A program made the translations under genes and the position numbers. This document shows positions 1-8,990 of a stretch of DNA of 64,000 nucleotides, in pieces (position 1 is the stretch's first letter; the number at the start of each line of letters is the position of its first letter). The notes beneath the pieces were generated by a model. It did not search any database. It worked only from the letters and a program-made list of their open reading frames with translations, and was not told where the DNA came from. The DNA comes from an uncultured Pelagibacteraceae bacterium (lineage in GTDB: Bacteria; Pseudomonadota; Alphaproteobacteria; Pelagibacterales; Pelagibacteraceae): NCBI GenBank assembly GCA_902529715.1, contig CABZXL010000003.1, positions 1 to 64,000 on the forward strand, given 5' to 3'.

Positions 1-1393
1 ACTTTCTTACATCATCTAAATTTCCAGAAATTGCAGCCGCTGCCGCCATGCCTGGGCTAACCAAATGCGTTCTTCCACCTCTTCCTTGTCTGCCTTCAAA
101 GTTTCTGTTTGAAGTAGAGGCACATCTTTCACCTGGTTTTAATTTATCAGCATTCATAGCTAAACACATGGAACATCCAGGTTCTCTCCATTCAAAACCT
201 GAATTTATAAAAATTTTATCTAAACCTTCTTGTTCAGCTTTTTCCTTAACCAATCCTGAGCCAGGAACAACCATTGCATTAACATGTTTTGCAATTTTTT
301 TATCTTTTAATATTTTTGCTGCTTCTCTTAAATCTTCAATTCTACCATTAGTACAACTACCAATAAAAACTTTATCAATTTTAATATCTTTAACTAAAAT
401 ATCAGAATTTAAACCCATATATTTTAATGATCTTTCTATTGAGTTTTTTTTATCTGGGTCAGTTTCATTTTTTGGATTTGGAACTTTTCCATCAATTGTG
501 ACTACATCTTGAGGTGAAGTTCCCCAAGTAACCATTGGTTTGATATCATTTCCCTCTAAATTAATTTCTTTATCAAAATTAGCTCCATCGTCAGATTTAA
601 GATTGCCCCAATACTCTAATGCTTTTTCCCAATTGTCTTTTTTTGGTGACATTGGTTTATCTTTTAAATAATCAAAAACTTTTTGATCTGGTTGAATTAA
701 ACCTGCTCTTGCTCCACCCTCTATAGTCATATTACAGATTGTCATTCGATTTTCTACACTAAGTGTAGAAATTAAGTTACCCGCATATTCAATTACATAA
801 CCTGTTCCACCAGCTGTTCCAATTTTTCCTATTATTTGTAAAATTACGTCTTTCGCTGTTACACCAATTGGTAATGTTCCATTTACATTAATTCTAAAAT
901 TTTTTGATTTTTTTTGTACTAAAGTTTGTGTTGCTAGTACGTGTTCAACTTCTGATGTTCCAATACCAAATGCTAAAGCCCCAAATGCTCCATGGGTTGC
1001 TGTATGACTATCACCACAAACAATAATAGTTCCGGGTTGAGTAAAACCTTGTTCTGGGCCAATGATATGAACTATTCCTTGTCTTTTATCGTTCATTCCA
1101 AAAATCTGTATTCCAAATTCTTTACAATTTGAATCTAATGTATCGACTTGTATTTTTGATTCTTGGTCAGAAATTCCTTTTGTTCTATCTGTAGTTGGAA
1201 CATTATGATCTGCTACAGCTAAAGTAAGTTTAGGTTGTCTAACTTTTCTATTTGAATTTCTTAAACTTTCAAATGCTTGAGGACTGGTTACTTCATGAAT
1301 TAAATGTCTATCAACAAAAAGTAATGATGTTCCGTCTTCTTGTTCATGAACAAGATGATCATTCCAAATTTTATCGTAAATTGTGTATGACAT
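1..1393 (-). CDS. leuC: 3-isopropylmalate dehydratase large subunit (partial, 3' end cut by window edge)
   Basis: Isomerises 2-isopropylmalate to 3-isopropylmalate in leucine biosynthesis, as a cytoplasmic heterodimer with LeuD around a [4Fe-4S] cluster. The reading frame starts at the ATG complementary to 1391-1393 ([10 protein letters not shown]) and stays open to base 1, giving about 464 residues. The family is about 465-470 residues, so only the last few are missing. Visible family motifs are [10 protein letters not shown], the first cluster cysteine in GSCTNGR, and the CSMC pair near the C-terminus, followed by the end-of-family motif [12 protein letters not shown]. It lies 10 bases downstream of rplS on the same strand and may share its transcript. 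leuD and leuB are not in the window. Confidence 0.95.
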   Translation of the reverse strand, partial: MSYTIYDKIWNDHLVHEQEDGTSLLFVDRHLIHEVTSPQAFESLRNSNRKVRQPKLTLAVADHNVPTTDRTKGISDQESKIQVDTLDSNCKEFGIQIFGMNDKRQGIVHIIGPEQGFTQPGTIIVCGDSHTATHGAFGALAFGIGTSEVEHVLATQTLVQKKSKNFRINVNGTLPIGVTAKDVILQIIGKIGTAGGTGYVIEYAGNLISTLSVENRMTICNMTIEGGARAGLIQPDQKVFDYLKDKPMSPKKDNWEKALEYWGNLKSDDGANFDKEINLEGNDIKPMVTWGTSPQDVVTIDGKVPNPKNETDPDKKNSIERSLKYMGLNSDILVKDIKIDKVFIGSCTNGRIEDLREAAKILKDKKIAKHVNAMVVPGSGLVKEKAEQEGLDKIFINSGFEWREPGCSMCLAMNADKLKPGERCASTSNRNFEGRQGRGGRTHLVSPGMAAAAAISGNLDDVRK

Positions 1394-1403
1394 TTAGAAA
1401 AAA

Positions 1404-1940
1404 TTATTTTTTCTCTTCAGGAGTATCTTTTTTAATCTCTTCTTTTTTTGTTTCAGCTTTAATAGCTTCTGATTTATCTTCTGAAGTTTTTGGTTTTTCT
1501 TCTAGTTTTTCTTCAACAACTGGTGCTAAATTTTCTTCATTAACCTCTTCCGGTTTTGACTCAACATCAATACCTATTTTCTTTTTTATTTTTTCTGTAA
1601 TTCTAGCTGATTTACCTGTTCGATCTCTTAAATAATAAAGCTTTGCTCTCCTAACTTTTCCTGATCTGATTACCTTTATTGAATCTACAATTGGACTATA
1701 TAAAGCAAAAGTTCTTTCCACTCCTTCTCCGAAAGATATCTTTCTTACTGTAAAAGATGAGTTTAAATCTCTATTTTTTTTAGCAATACAAACACCTTCG
1801 AAATATTGAATTCTATCTCTTTTTCCTTCGGTAATTTTTACACCCACTTTAATTATATCGCCAGGAAAGAATTCTGGAAGTTTTTTTTCTGCAGAAATCT
1901 TCTTTACATTTGCAATATTAATTTCTTCTATCGTTTTCAT
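1404..1940 (-). CDS. rplS: 50S ribosomal protein L19 with acidic/basic C-terminal tail
   Basis: L19 sits at the 30S-50S interface of the ribosome. The N-terminal part is canonical ([48 protein letters not shown]) and covers about the first 115 residues, the usual full length. A low-complexity tail of about 60 residues follows, rich in Glu and Lys with some Pro. A TTG at 1955 would add five residues, but the ATG at 1940 fits the family start (MKTIEEINI) better. It is the last gene of the rpsP-trmD-rplS order. The tail resembles that on the neighbouring S16 and is probably disordered; its role is unknown. Confidence 0.95.
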   Translation of the reverse strand: MKTIEEINIANVKKISAEKKLPEFFPGDIIKVGVKITEGKRDRIQYFEGVCIAKKNRDLNSSFTVRKISFGEGVERTFALYSPIVDSIKVIRSGKVRRAKLYYLRDRTGKSARITEKIKKKIGIDVESKPEEVNEENLAPVVEEKLEEKPKTSEDKSEAIKAETKKEEIKKDTPEEKK

Positions 1941-1956
1941 GTTTAAATTTATCAAA

Positions 1957-2643
1957 TTAATTTTTTTTATATTTTTGCCACAAATCTGGTCTTCGGTCGC
2001 GTGTTATAGCCTCAGATTGAGATAAACGCCAGTCTTTAATTTTCGCATGATCACCAGATAATAATACATCTGGAACTGTTTTTTCTTCCCAAATTTGAGG
2101 TTTTGTATATTGAGGATACTCTAAAAGTCCATTCTCAAAGCTTTCTTCTTCCACTGATGTTTCATTTCCAAGCACTCCTGATAATAATCTTATAATCGAA
2201 TCTAACATTACAAATGCTGCACTTTCTCCACCAGATAAAACAAAATCGCCTATACTTATTTCTTCTATATTCCTTGATTCTATAACTCTTTGATCAACAC
2301 CTTCAAAATGTCCACAGATTAAATTAATAGTTGCCTCCTTAGAAAGTTCTTTTGCCAATTGTTGGTTAAATAATTTTCCTTTTGGACTTAAATAAATTAT
2401 TTTTTCTTTCGACTTTAAATTTTTGTCTAAAGAATTTGCAAGAACATCTGGCTTAATTAACATGCCTGAACCTCCTCCGTAGGTAGTATCATCAACTGAC
2501 TTATGTTTGTCAGTTGCATAATCTCTAATATTTACTGTTTCCAATTTCCATATTTTTTCTTCTAATGCTTTACCATACAAACCTTTGCCTAGTGGTCCTG
2601 GAAAAAATTCTGGGTAAAGTGTAAATATTCGAGCAAGTAACAT
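1957..2643 (-). CDS. trmD: tRNA (guanine-N1-)-methyltransferase TrmD
   Basis: Methylates G37 next to the anticodon of tRNAs using S-adenosylmethionine, preventing frameshifting. The start [19 protein letters not shown] is typical of TrmD, as are the trefoil-knot SAM-binding motifs [17 protein letters not shown] and [10 protein letters not shown]. The product is 228 residues. The same frame is open for 30 more codons upstream, but that stretch is the rpsP repeat read in another frame and is not TrmD-like, so the ATG at 2643 is taken as the start. It begins one base after the rpsP stop. In most bacteria rimM lies between rpsP and trmD; here there is no room for it. Confidence 0.95.
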   Translation of the reverse strand: MLLARIFTLYPEFFPGPLGKGLYGKALEEKIWKLETVNIRDYATDKHKSVDDTTYGGGSGMLIKPDVLANSLDKNLKSKEKIIYLSPKGKLFNQQLAKELSKEATINLICGHFEGVDQRVIESRNIEEISIGDFVLSGGESAAFVMLDSIIRLLSGVLGNETSVEEESFENGLLEYPQYTKPQIWEEKTVPDVLLSGDHAKIKDWRLSQSEAITRDRRPDLWQKYKKN

Positions 2644-2644
2644 T

Positions 2645-3064
2645 TTATTTTTTCTCTTCTGCTTTTGGAGCGTCAGCTTTTTTCTCTTCTGCTTTTGGAG
2701 CGTCAGCTTTTTTCTCTTCTGCTTTTGGAGCATCAGCTTTTTTCTCTTCTTCTCCTTCTTTTTTTCTATCTTTTTTTGGTATAGCTTTTTGAGGATTATT
2801 GCCCTTTGCAGGCATTTCCATCATTTTGTTTTCAGCAAGAATTCTCGTAACTCTTGTTGTAGGTTGAGCTCCTTGGCTTAGCCAATATTTAATTCTTTCT
2901 TCTTCTAATCCCACTCTTTCTTTTTTTTCTTTTGGTAGTAAAGGATTAAAAAACCCAAGTTTTTCAATAAACCTTCCATCTCTTGCAAACCTACTGTCTG
3001 CTACTACAATTTTATATACGGGTCTCTTTTTTGTTCCTCCCATAGATAATCTAAGTTTTAACAT
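2645..3064 (-). CDS. rpsP: 30S ribosomal protein S16 with a repeat tail
   Basis: S16 stabilises the 5' domain of 16S rRNA during 30S assembly. The first 80 residues are classical ([49 protein letters not shown]). The product is 139 residues against roughly 80-110 in the family. The excess is a Lys/Glu/Ala tail ending in three copies of the decapeptide [10 protein letters not shown] plus EEKK, encoded by three 30-base direct repeats. It lies 14 bases downstream of ffh and one base upstream of trmD, on the same strand, so co-transcription is likely. Confidence 0.96.
   Translation of the reverse strand: MLKLRLSMGGTKKRPVYKIVVADSRFARDGRFIEKLGFFNPLLPKEKKERVGLEEERIKYWLSQGAQPTTRVTRILAENKMMEMPAKGNNPQKAIPKKDRKKEGEEEKKADAPKAEEKKADAPKAEEKKADAPKAEEKK
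2648..2749 (-). repeat. 30-bp tandem repeat, three copies plus partial, at the 3' end of rpsP
   Basis: Three adjacent 30-base units encode [10 protein letters not shown] and are followed by a partial unit (EEKK). Two units look identical and the third differs visibly by one base (gcgtcagc versus gcatcagc). A second frame through the same units is also open ([10 protein letters not shown]) and joins the trmD frame. Near-perfect units imply recent expansion, and copy number probably varies between strains. Confidence 0.9.
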
Positions 3065-3078
3065 TCATTCTCCTTTTA

Positions 3079-4437
3079 TTATTTTAGTTGATTAAAAAGC
3101 TCTGGAGGTATTCCTTTGTCAGTCATACCTTTCAAGTTTCCTTTTGACATCTTTTTCATCATTTCAGACATCATTTTAAATTGTTTTAACAATTTATTGA
3201 TAGTGGCTACATCTGTACCGGAGCCATTAGCAATTCTTTTTCTTCTAGAACCATCAATAATTTTTGGGTTCTCTCTTTCTTTTTTTGTCATCGATAGAAT
3301 TATTGCTTCATTTTGAGAAATAATCGATTCGTCAACTCCAGCTTGATCCATTTGAGATTTAATTTTTGAAACTCCAGGAAGAAAGGACATAACACCTTCA
3401 ATTCCACCCATCTTTTTCATTTGTCTTAACTGAGTTAAATAATCTTCCATAGAAAAACTACCTTTTTTTAAATTTTCTTCAGTTTTCTTTAAATTTTCTT
3501 CACTTAAGTCCTGGGATGCTTTTTCAACAAGAGATACAATATCTCCCATTCCAAGAATTCTATTTGCAATTCTATCTGGATGAAAAACTTCTATATTTTC
3601 AATTTTTTCTCCAATACCTAGAAATTTAATTGGAACATTGGAAACATACTTCATGCTAACTGCTGCTCCACCTCTAGCATCACCATCTGCTCTTGTAAGA
3701 ACAATGCCTGTAAGATTAACTGTATTTTTAAATTCTTTTGCTACTTCAGCAGCAACTTGTCCTGTTAAAGAATCTGCAACAAGAAATGTTTCTGTTGGAT
3801 TAATTATACTTTCTATTTGCTTAATTTCACTCATCATTTGAAGATCAATTTGAGTTCTTCCAGCAGTATCAAATAAAATTATCTCTGCTCCATTAAGATT
3901 TGCTGCACTAATTGCTCTTCTGCAGATGTCTGGTGGCAATTGTCCTTCAATAATTGGTAATGTCAAAATATTATTTTGTTCTCCAAGAGATTTAAGCTGT
4001 TCTTGGGCAGCTGGTCTGTAGACATCGAGACTGACCATCATAATTTTCTTTTTCTTATTTTTTTCAAAAAATTTTGCTAATTTTGCAGTCGTAGTTGTTT
4101 TTCCTGAACCTTGAAGTCCAACTAACATCATGGGGACGGGTGGAACAGCATTTAAATTTATATCTTCATTTTTTTCGCCAAGTAATTTTACTAATTCATC
4201 ATAAACTATTTTCACCACCATTTGTCCTGGTGAAGTAGATCTAATAATTTCTTGACCTAAAGCTTTTGGTTTAACATTTTCAATAAATTGTTTTGCAACG
4301 TCCAATGTCACATCCGCTTCTAACAAAGCTTGCCTTATGCCTCTAAGAGCTTCATCTACTTGTTTTTCATCAAGTGAGGGTGCTTTTTTTAGAGAAGAAA
4401 AAACTTCTTCAAATTTATTTGTCAAATTTTCAAACAT
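3079..4437 (-). CDS. ffh: Signal recognition particle protein Ffh
   Basis: GTPase that binds signal sequences of nascent inner-membrane proteins together with 4.5S RNA and docks with FtsY. The 452-residue product has the N domain (MFENLTNKFEEVF), the G domain with P-loop GLQGSGKTTT near residue 104, DTAGR and the TRADGDARGG motif, and a methionine-rich M domain ending in MSEMMKKMSKG. Length and domain order are normal. It is the first gene of the ffh-rpsP-trmD-rplS run and is preceded by a strongly structured leader. Its receptor gene ftsY is about 1 kb away on the other strand. Confidence 0.97.
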   Translation of the reverse strand: MFENLTNKFEEVFSSLKKAPSLDEKQVDEALRGIRQALLEADVTLDVAKQFIENVKPKALGQEIIRSTSPGQMVVKIVYDELVKLLGEKNEDINLNAVPPVPMMLVGLQGSGKTTTTAKLAKFFEKNKKKKIMMVSLDVYRPAAQEQLKSLGEQNNILTLPIIEGQLPPDICRRAISAANLNGAEIILFDTAGRTQIDLQMMSEIKQIESIINPTETFLVADSLTGQVAAEVAKEFKNTVNLTGIVLTRADGDARGGAAVSMKYVSNVPIKFLGIGEKIENIEVFHPDRIANRILGMGDIVSLVEKASQDLSEENLKKTEENLKKGSFSMEDYLTQLRQMKKMGGIEGVMSFLPGVSKIKSQMDQAGVDESIISQNEAIILSMTKKERENPKIIDGSRRKRIANGSGTDVATINKLLKQFKMMSEMMKKMSKGNLKGMTDKGIPPELFNQLK

Positions 4438-4440
4438 ATT

Positions 4441-4557
4441 TTAATCCAGCAGCTATCGCACCAGTGGGCGAACCCTCGCAGACTGGTGTCGATCTCTTTG
4501 TTACCAAAGACACCGCAAATTGCTTATTTTGCGGAAACTGCGATAAACTATAATAGA
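4441..4557 (-). ncRNA. Structured 5' leader of ffh (candidate cis-regulatory RNA)
   Basis: Read on the minus strand this region is visibly richer in G+C than its surroundings and folds into a closed multi-branch shape. An outer helix TATCGCA/TGCGATA encloses three hairpins: CCGCAAA/TTTGCGG, GTGTC/GACAC with an inner TTTG/CAAA, and ACCAGT/ACTGGT with an inner GGG-TTCG-CCC cap. It ends a few bases before the ffh start. From memory of the literature, a candidate cis-regulatory RNA preceding the SRP protein gene was described in Candidatus Pelagibacter ubique by comparative genomics; this is probably that element. Its ligand or mechanism is unknown to me. End points are approximate by a few bases. 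Confidence 0.8.
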
Positions 4558-4594
4558 GGTTCAAAAAGTCAATAAATAAGTTAAATATTATTAT

Positions 4595-5419
4595 ATGGAA
4601 TTCAAAGCTTTTAAAATGGATGGTCTAGGAAATGATTTTGTAATCATTGATCAAAGATATGATCATATTGAGTTAACAAATGACCAGGTTAAAAAAATAT
4701 GCAATAGAAATTTTATTGGTTGTGATCAACTTATATTTATTAAAAAAAATGAAAAGATTGATGCAGATATGGAATTTTATAATTCAGATGGAAGTGCTTC
4801 AGGAGCTTGTGGAAATGGAACAAGATGTGTGGCTTATTTATTATCAAAAGAAAAGAATAAAAATAAAATTATACTAGGTACTGAATCTGGAAATTTAGAA
4901 TCAAAAATTTTAGAAGAAAAATTGGTAGAAACAAAATTAGGACCAGCAAAAACTAATTGGAATGAGATTCCTTTAGTGGAAGAGTTAAATACTATTAATT
5001 TAAAATATAAAATAATCGATAATAACAATAAAGAACATTTTGGCGGTACGGCAGTAAATGTTGGAAATCCACATATTGTTTTTTTTGTTAATAATATAGA
5101 AGATTTTAATTTAGAAAAAATTGGACCAGAAATTGAAAACGATAAATTATTTCCAGAAAAATGTAATGTTACTTTAGCAAAGATAAATAATGAAAATCAT
5201 ATTAAAGTCAAAGTGTGGGAAAGAGGTGCTGGACTAACAAAAGCTTGTGGTACAGCTGCTTGTGCAACAGCTTATGCTGCAAAAATTAATGGTAAAATTA
5301 AAAACAAAACTGAAATAGAATTTGAACTAGGAAAACTGTCCATCTTCATAGATGAAAGAAAAAATATTTCTATGACTGGACCTGTTTCAAATATTAATCA
5401 AATTAATATAAAAATTTAA
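4595..5419 (+). CDS. dapF: Diaminopimelate epimerase
   Basis: Interconverts LL- and meso-diaminopimelate for lysine and peptidoglycan synthesis, using two cysteines as acid/base pair and no cofactor. Both are present: GACGNGTR near residue 72 and KACGTAACAT near residue 216. Other family motifs are MDGLGNDFVIID at the N-terminus and NVGNPHIVFFV in the middle. Length (274) is normal. Its stop overlaps the ftsY start (TAATG), so the two are probably translationally coupled. In many alphaproteobacteria a MiaB-like methylthiotransferase gene lies between them; it is absent here. Confidence 0.96.
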   Translation: MEFKAFKMDGLGNDFVIIDQRYDHIELTNDQVKKICNRNFIGCDQLIFIKKNEKIDADMEFYNSDGSASGACGNGTRCVAYLLSKEKNKNKIILGTESGNLESKILEEKLVETKLGPAKTNWNEIPLVEELNTINLKYKIIDNNNKEHFGGTAVNVGNPHIVFFVNNIEDFNLEKIGPEIENDKLFPEKCNVTLAKINNENHIKVKVWERGAGLTKACGTAACATAYAAKINGKIKNKTEIEFELGKLSIFIDERKNISMTGPVSNINQINIKI

Positions 5420-6336
5420 TGGGTATTTTTGAAAAATTTAAATTAGGTTTTAAAAAAAGTGCCTCTACTTTTACATCTGGTCTTAAAGAAATAATTATAA
5501 AAAAAGAAATAGATGATAAGACACTTAATGAAATTGAGGATTTTTTAATTCAATCTGATGTAGGTGTCGCAGCATCTGAAGAAATTAGAAATATAATTGC
5601 TGAAAAAAAAATTGACCCAAATAAAAATAAAGTTAATGAAATTAACTCAATTCTTAAAAATTATATAATTGATTTAATGTCTCCGTTAGAAAACGAAAAT
5701 TTTTTTAAAAGTACAAATAATTTAAATGCTATTCTCGTCTCAGGAGTTAATGGAGTTGGAAAAACAACTACCATAGGAAAAATTGGAAAAATATTAAAAT
5801 CTAATGATAATAAAGTTATATTTTCAGCATCAGATACATTTAGAGCCGCAGCAATTGAGCAACTTGAAAATTGGGCAAAAAAAATAGATGTGAAAATCAT
5901 AAAATCTTCACAAGGTTCTGACCCTGCGTCTGTCGCATATAAAGCTGTTGATGAAGCATTAAAAAATCAATTTACACATGTTTTAATAGATACTGCAGGA
6001 AGACTACAAAATAAAAAAAATTTAATGGAAGAATATAAAAAAATTGCAAATGTAACAAAAAAAATTGACCCAAATGCTCCTCACGAAGTTTTATTAGTTT
6101 TAGATGCAACTTCTGGACAAAATGTAATTAATCAAGTCGAAGAATTTAATAAGATAATTCCAATAACAGGATTAATTATGACTAAACTAGATGGAACTGC
6201 AAAGGGTGGTATTTTAATTGCAATTGCAAAAAAATATAAATTACCAATTATTGCTTTAGGTTTGGGAGAAAAAGAAGATGATCTACAAATTTTTAAAGCA
6301 GAACAATTTGCTGAAGCTTTTATTACAACTAATTAA
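5419..6336 (+). CDS. ftsY: Signal recognition particle receptor FtsY
   Basis: Membrane-associated GTPase that receives the Ffh/4.5S RNA/ribosome complex and passes it to SecYEG. It has the NG domain with P-loop GVNGVGKTTT near residue 108, DTFRAAAIEQL, DTAGRLQ and TKLDGTAKGG. At 305 residues it has the short form without the long acidic A domain of E. coli, as is usual in alphaproteobacteria. It overlaps dapF by one base and the convergent downstream gene by eight bases. Confidence 0.96.
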   Translation: MGIFEKFKLGFKKSASTFTSGLKEIIIKKEIDDKTLNEIEDFLIQSDVGVAASEEIRNIIAEKKIDPNKNKVNEINSILKNYIIDLMSPLENENFFKSTNNLNAILVSGVNGVGKTTTIGKIGKILKSNDNKVIFSASDTFRAAAIEQLENWAKKIDVKIIKSSQGSDPASVAYKAVDEALKNQFTHVLIDTAGRLQNKKNLMEEYKKIANVTKKIDPNAPHEVLLVLDATSGQNVINQVEEFNKIIPITGLIMTKLDGTAKGGILIAIAKKYKLPIIALGLGEKEDDLQIFKAEQFAEAFITTN

Positions 6337-6889
6337 TTAAATTATTTGAAATTAAAGGTTTATAATAATTACAATTATATTTTTCCTCTAAACTTAAATA
6401 TCCACATTTCTTTGCAACTGATGAAATTATAAACTCTAATCTATTTTTTTTATCATATCTTTTTAAATTTCTTTTAGAGATATCAAAAACTAAGTTAGCG
6501 TTAATATTTTTAATGGCACTTACCATTATTAAAGTATTATTATCGTTTAATAAATAATATGCAAAATCTTCTGGAAATACTGGAAAATCATAATTTTCTA
6601 TTATTTGTTTTGCTTTTGATGGAAACCAATCATAAGAAATTAATGACTCGTCAGATTTAGTATGATTATTATAAATATATAAGTCTTGAGGATAATCAGT
6701 TATATAATTAAATTCCTCACCTCTAGCTAGTACAGCTTTACTTCTGGTTTTAAAGTAAAGTGTAAAATCATTATTATAAGATTGCATTGTTCCTATATAA
6801 AAAAAATCTTCTTTTTCTAAATTATTAGGTTCTGCAAAAGAATTTTTGCAAATTAAAAAAATCAATACAATTAATACTTTAAATTTCAT
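6329..6889 (-). CDS. Hypothetical exported protein
   Basis: 186 residues with a clear Sec signal peptide (MKFKVLIVLIFLICKNSFA, cleavage probably after SFA), so the product is periplasmic or surface-exposed. I do not recognise a family. The mature part is rich in aromatic residues (FFYIGTMQSYNNDFTLYF) and has two cysteines near the end (KKCGYLSLEEKYNCNYY), which could form a disulfide. The 3' end overlaps ftsY by eight bases tail to tail. It is divergent from the downstream MFS gene across a 74-base gap that must hold both promoters. Confidence 0.8.
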   Translation of the reverse strand: MKFKVLIVLIFLICKNSFAEPNNLEKEDFFYIGTMQSYNNDFTLYFKTRSKAVLARGEEFNYITDYPQDLYIYNNHTKSDESLISYDWFPSKAKQIIENYDFPVFPEDFAYYLLNDNNTLIMVSAIKNINANLVFDISKRNLKRYDKKNRLEFIISSVAKKCGYLSLEEKYNCNYYKPLISNNLIN

Positions 6890-6963
6890 ATAAAATAATG
6901 GGTAAAGTAAAATTTTGTATATGGTTTGTTTAAATTATGAATAAAATGTGATTATAAAATTTA

Positions 6964-8190
6964 ATGAAAAAAATTCTTAATTTTGCACTGTATGACTTCG
7001 CTAATTCTGCATTTACAACAATTATAATTACTTTTATTTTTTCAACATATTTTGCAAAACAAATTGCACCTAATCCTGTTTTAGGGCAATCCTACTGGGG
7101 TTGGGCCATAGGGACTACAGGAATATTGGTTGCAATAATTGGACCAATATTAGGAAGTTACGCAGATAAAAAAAATTTTACAGAATTCTTTATTAAGTTA
7201 TTTACAATAATATGCATTTCATTAACAACTTTATTGTGGTTTTCAAAACCTTCAGAAAAATATTTATTATTTACTTTAATTATAGTTGCCTTGGCTAATT
7301 TTTTTTATGAATTAAGCCTAATTTTTTATAATTCTATTCTTAAAAGAATTTCAAAAACAAGTGATTTAGGAAAATCTTCAGGTTTTAGTTTTGCTTTGGG
7401 TTATATTGGTGGAATATTAATATTGATAATTTGTATAAAAATTTTTATTGATAATGATGTTTTGCCTTTTGGTCTTTCAAAAGAAAATTCAGAAAATATT
7501 AGAGCTACATCAATTGTAGTTGCAGTCTGGTATTTAATTTTTTCAATACCCTTTTTATTTAGTTTAAAAAAAAAAATAAATAATAAAATTGAACTATCAT
7601 CAGATAATATAAAAAAAATTAAGGATTTAATTTGGAATAATGGTTTAAATAATTTAGGAAAATTTTTAATTGCAAGAATGCTTTATGCTGACGGCTTAAA
7701 TGCCATTATAGTAATGGGCGGAATTTTTGCAGTAGGTGTATTTAATTTAGAAATCAAAGATTTACTAATTTTATCAATACTTATGAATGTTACAGCCTTT
7801 ATTGGTGCAATAGTAGGAGGTTATGCAAATGATAAATTCTCATCAAAATCTGTAATTATTTTCTCTCTATTGGGTTTAATAATTTCTTCATCAATAATTC
7901 TTTTTGTTAAATCACAGTTATTTTTTTTAATTTTCGCAGCGATAAATGGTTTTTTTATTGGTCCAATCCAATCAGCAAGCAGAGTTTTCATTACTAAATC
8001 TATAGATGAAAATAATCAGGCTTCAGGCTTTGGTCTATTTGCCTTATCTGGAAAGTTGACTTCATTTATCGGGCCACTATTGGTAAGCACAATTACTTAT
8101 ATCTCTAGTAGTCAAAGAATAGGTTTTTCTTCAGCAATAATTCTTCTTTTGATTGGTTTGCTTATTTTACTAAAAGTAAAAAAAAACTAA
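6964..8190 (+). CDS. MFS transporter, UMF1/Atg22-like
   Basis: A 408-residue polytopic inner-membrane protein with about 12 hydrophobic segments. The N-terminus LNFALYDFANSAFTTIIITF is the hallmark of the UMF1/Atg22-like branch of the major facilitator superfamily, and the motif-A region GSYADKKN follows the second segment. In eukaryotes Atg22 exports amino acids from the vacuole; the bacterial substrate is not established, so none is given. Its end overlaps the convergent hydrolase gene by four bases. Confidence 0.88.
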   Translation: MKKILNFALYDFANSAFTTIIITFIFSTYFAKQIAPNPVLGQSYWGWAIGTTGILVAIIGPILGSYADKKNFTEFFIKLFTIICISLTTLLWFSKPSEKYLLFTLIIVALANFFYELSLIFYNSILKRISKTSDLGKSSGFSFALGYIGGILILIICIKIFIDNDVLPFGLSKENSENIRATSIVVAVWYLIFSIPFLFSLKKKINNKIELSSDNIKKIKDLIWNNGLNNLGKFLIARMLYADGLNAIIVMGGIFAVGVFNLEIKDLLILSILMNVTAFIGAIVGGYANDKFSSKSVIIFSLLGLIISSSIILFVKSQLFFLIFAAINGFFIGPIQSASRVFITKSIDENNQASGFGLFALSGKLTSFIGPLLVSTITYISSSQRIGFSSAIILLLIGLLILLKVKKN

Positions 8191-8990
8191 TTTAAATTTC
8201 TTATAAATAGATCAATTTCATTGACTAATTTTTCATCAAAATTCATCATATGATCATCTAAATCTGTAAAGTATTTAAATTTAGGACTATTTGCCATTTC
8301 GAAAATTTTTTCTCCCATATAAAATGGTACAATTTTATCTTTTCTTCCATGTAAAACTAGAATGGGTGATTTTATATTTTTAATTTTATTTTTACTTTCA
8401 TATTTATCTTTAAGAAGAAACTTTACAGGAAAAATTGGATATATTTTTTGACCCATATCTACCATAGAAGTAAAAGGTGCTTCTAAAATTATACCTGCAA
8501 AATTTTCATTTTGCGCAACTTCAGTGGTTATAGCTGTTCCCAAAGACTCTCCGTATAATATAATTCGATCATTGGAAATTCCTTTTTTATTTAGCCATTC
8601 TATACCACCTAGAGCATCTTTGTATAAACCTGTTTCGCTAGGATTGCCTGGATTTCCACTATACCCCCTCCATGAAATAATTAAAAAATTAATATCCATA
8701 TTTCCTAAAAAATTAAGTTTATCAATTCTATTATCTAAATTGCCTGCATTGCCATGTAAAAAAAGTATTGTTTTTTTATTAGAATTTTTTAAGTGAAACC
8801 AACCTTTTAATTCAAAATTATCAGAGGTCTTAAAATTTATAGTTTCAAAATTATGTATCAAGCCTTTCCCTGTTATCTGGGGACTAAAAGGATGATAAAG
8901 AAGTTTCCTTTGAAAAAAATACACAACAACTGTAATAACAAAATAGATTAAAATTAATAAAAAAAAAGATTTAATAAAGATATTATTCAT
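8187..8990 (-). CDS. Alpha/beta hydrolase, Bem46-like, membrane-anchored
   Basis: 267 residues. An N-terminal membrane anchor (FFLLILIYFVITVVVYFF) is followed by FQRKLLYHPF, typical of the Bem46/YfhR-like branch, and an alpha/beta-hydrolase core. The oxyanion region is FLHGNAGN, the nucleophile is the Ser in GESLG near residue 148, the acid is probably the Asp in GRKDKIVP near residue 218, and the His is in DDHMM near residue 247, so the triad looks complete. The substrate is unknown; esterase or peptidase activity is possible. It overlaps the upstream MFS gene by eight bases, suggesting coupled translation. Confidence 0.88.
   Translation of the reverse strand: MNNIFIKSFFLLILIYFVITVVVYFFQRKLLYHPFSPQITGKGLIHNFETINFKTSDNFELKGWFHLKNSNKKTILFLHGNAGNLDNRIDKLNFLGNMDINFLIISWRGYSGNPGNPSETGLYKDALGGIEWLNKKGISNDRIILYGESLGTAITTEVAQNENFAGIILEAPFTSMVDMGQKIYPIFPVKFLLKDKYESKNKIKNIKSPILVLHGRKDKIVPFYMGEKIFEMANSPKFKYFTDLDDHMMNFDEKLVNEIDLFIRNLN

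Noticed and set aside
48-512. Open frame of 154 codons on the plus strand
   Set aside because: It is antisense to leuC, whose motifs are clear on the minus strand; the hydrophobic reverse reading is an artefact of A+T-rich codons.
2644-2733. Thirty extra N-terminal codons in frame with trmD ([10 protein letters not shown] repeats)
   Set aside because: They are the rpsP tandem repeat read in another frame and unlike any TrmD; the ATG at 2643 gives the canonical start.
4441-4557. Possibility that the structured RNA before ffh is the 4.5S SRP RNA itself
   Set aside because: The conserved SRP apical loop (GGAAGCAGC-type motif) is not present, and the multi-hairpin closed layout differs from the long single stem of 4.5S RNA.
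5410-5425. Missing miaB-like gene between dapF and ftsY as a notable loss
   Set aside because: This gene order varies among alphaproteobacteria and the gene may be elsewhere, so it is not strong evidence of anything unusual.
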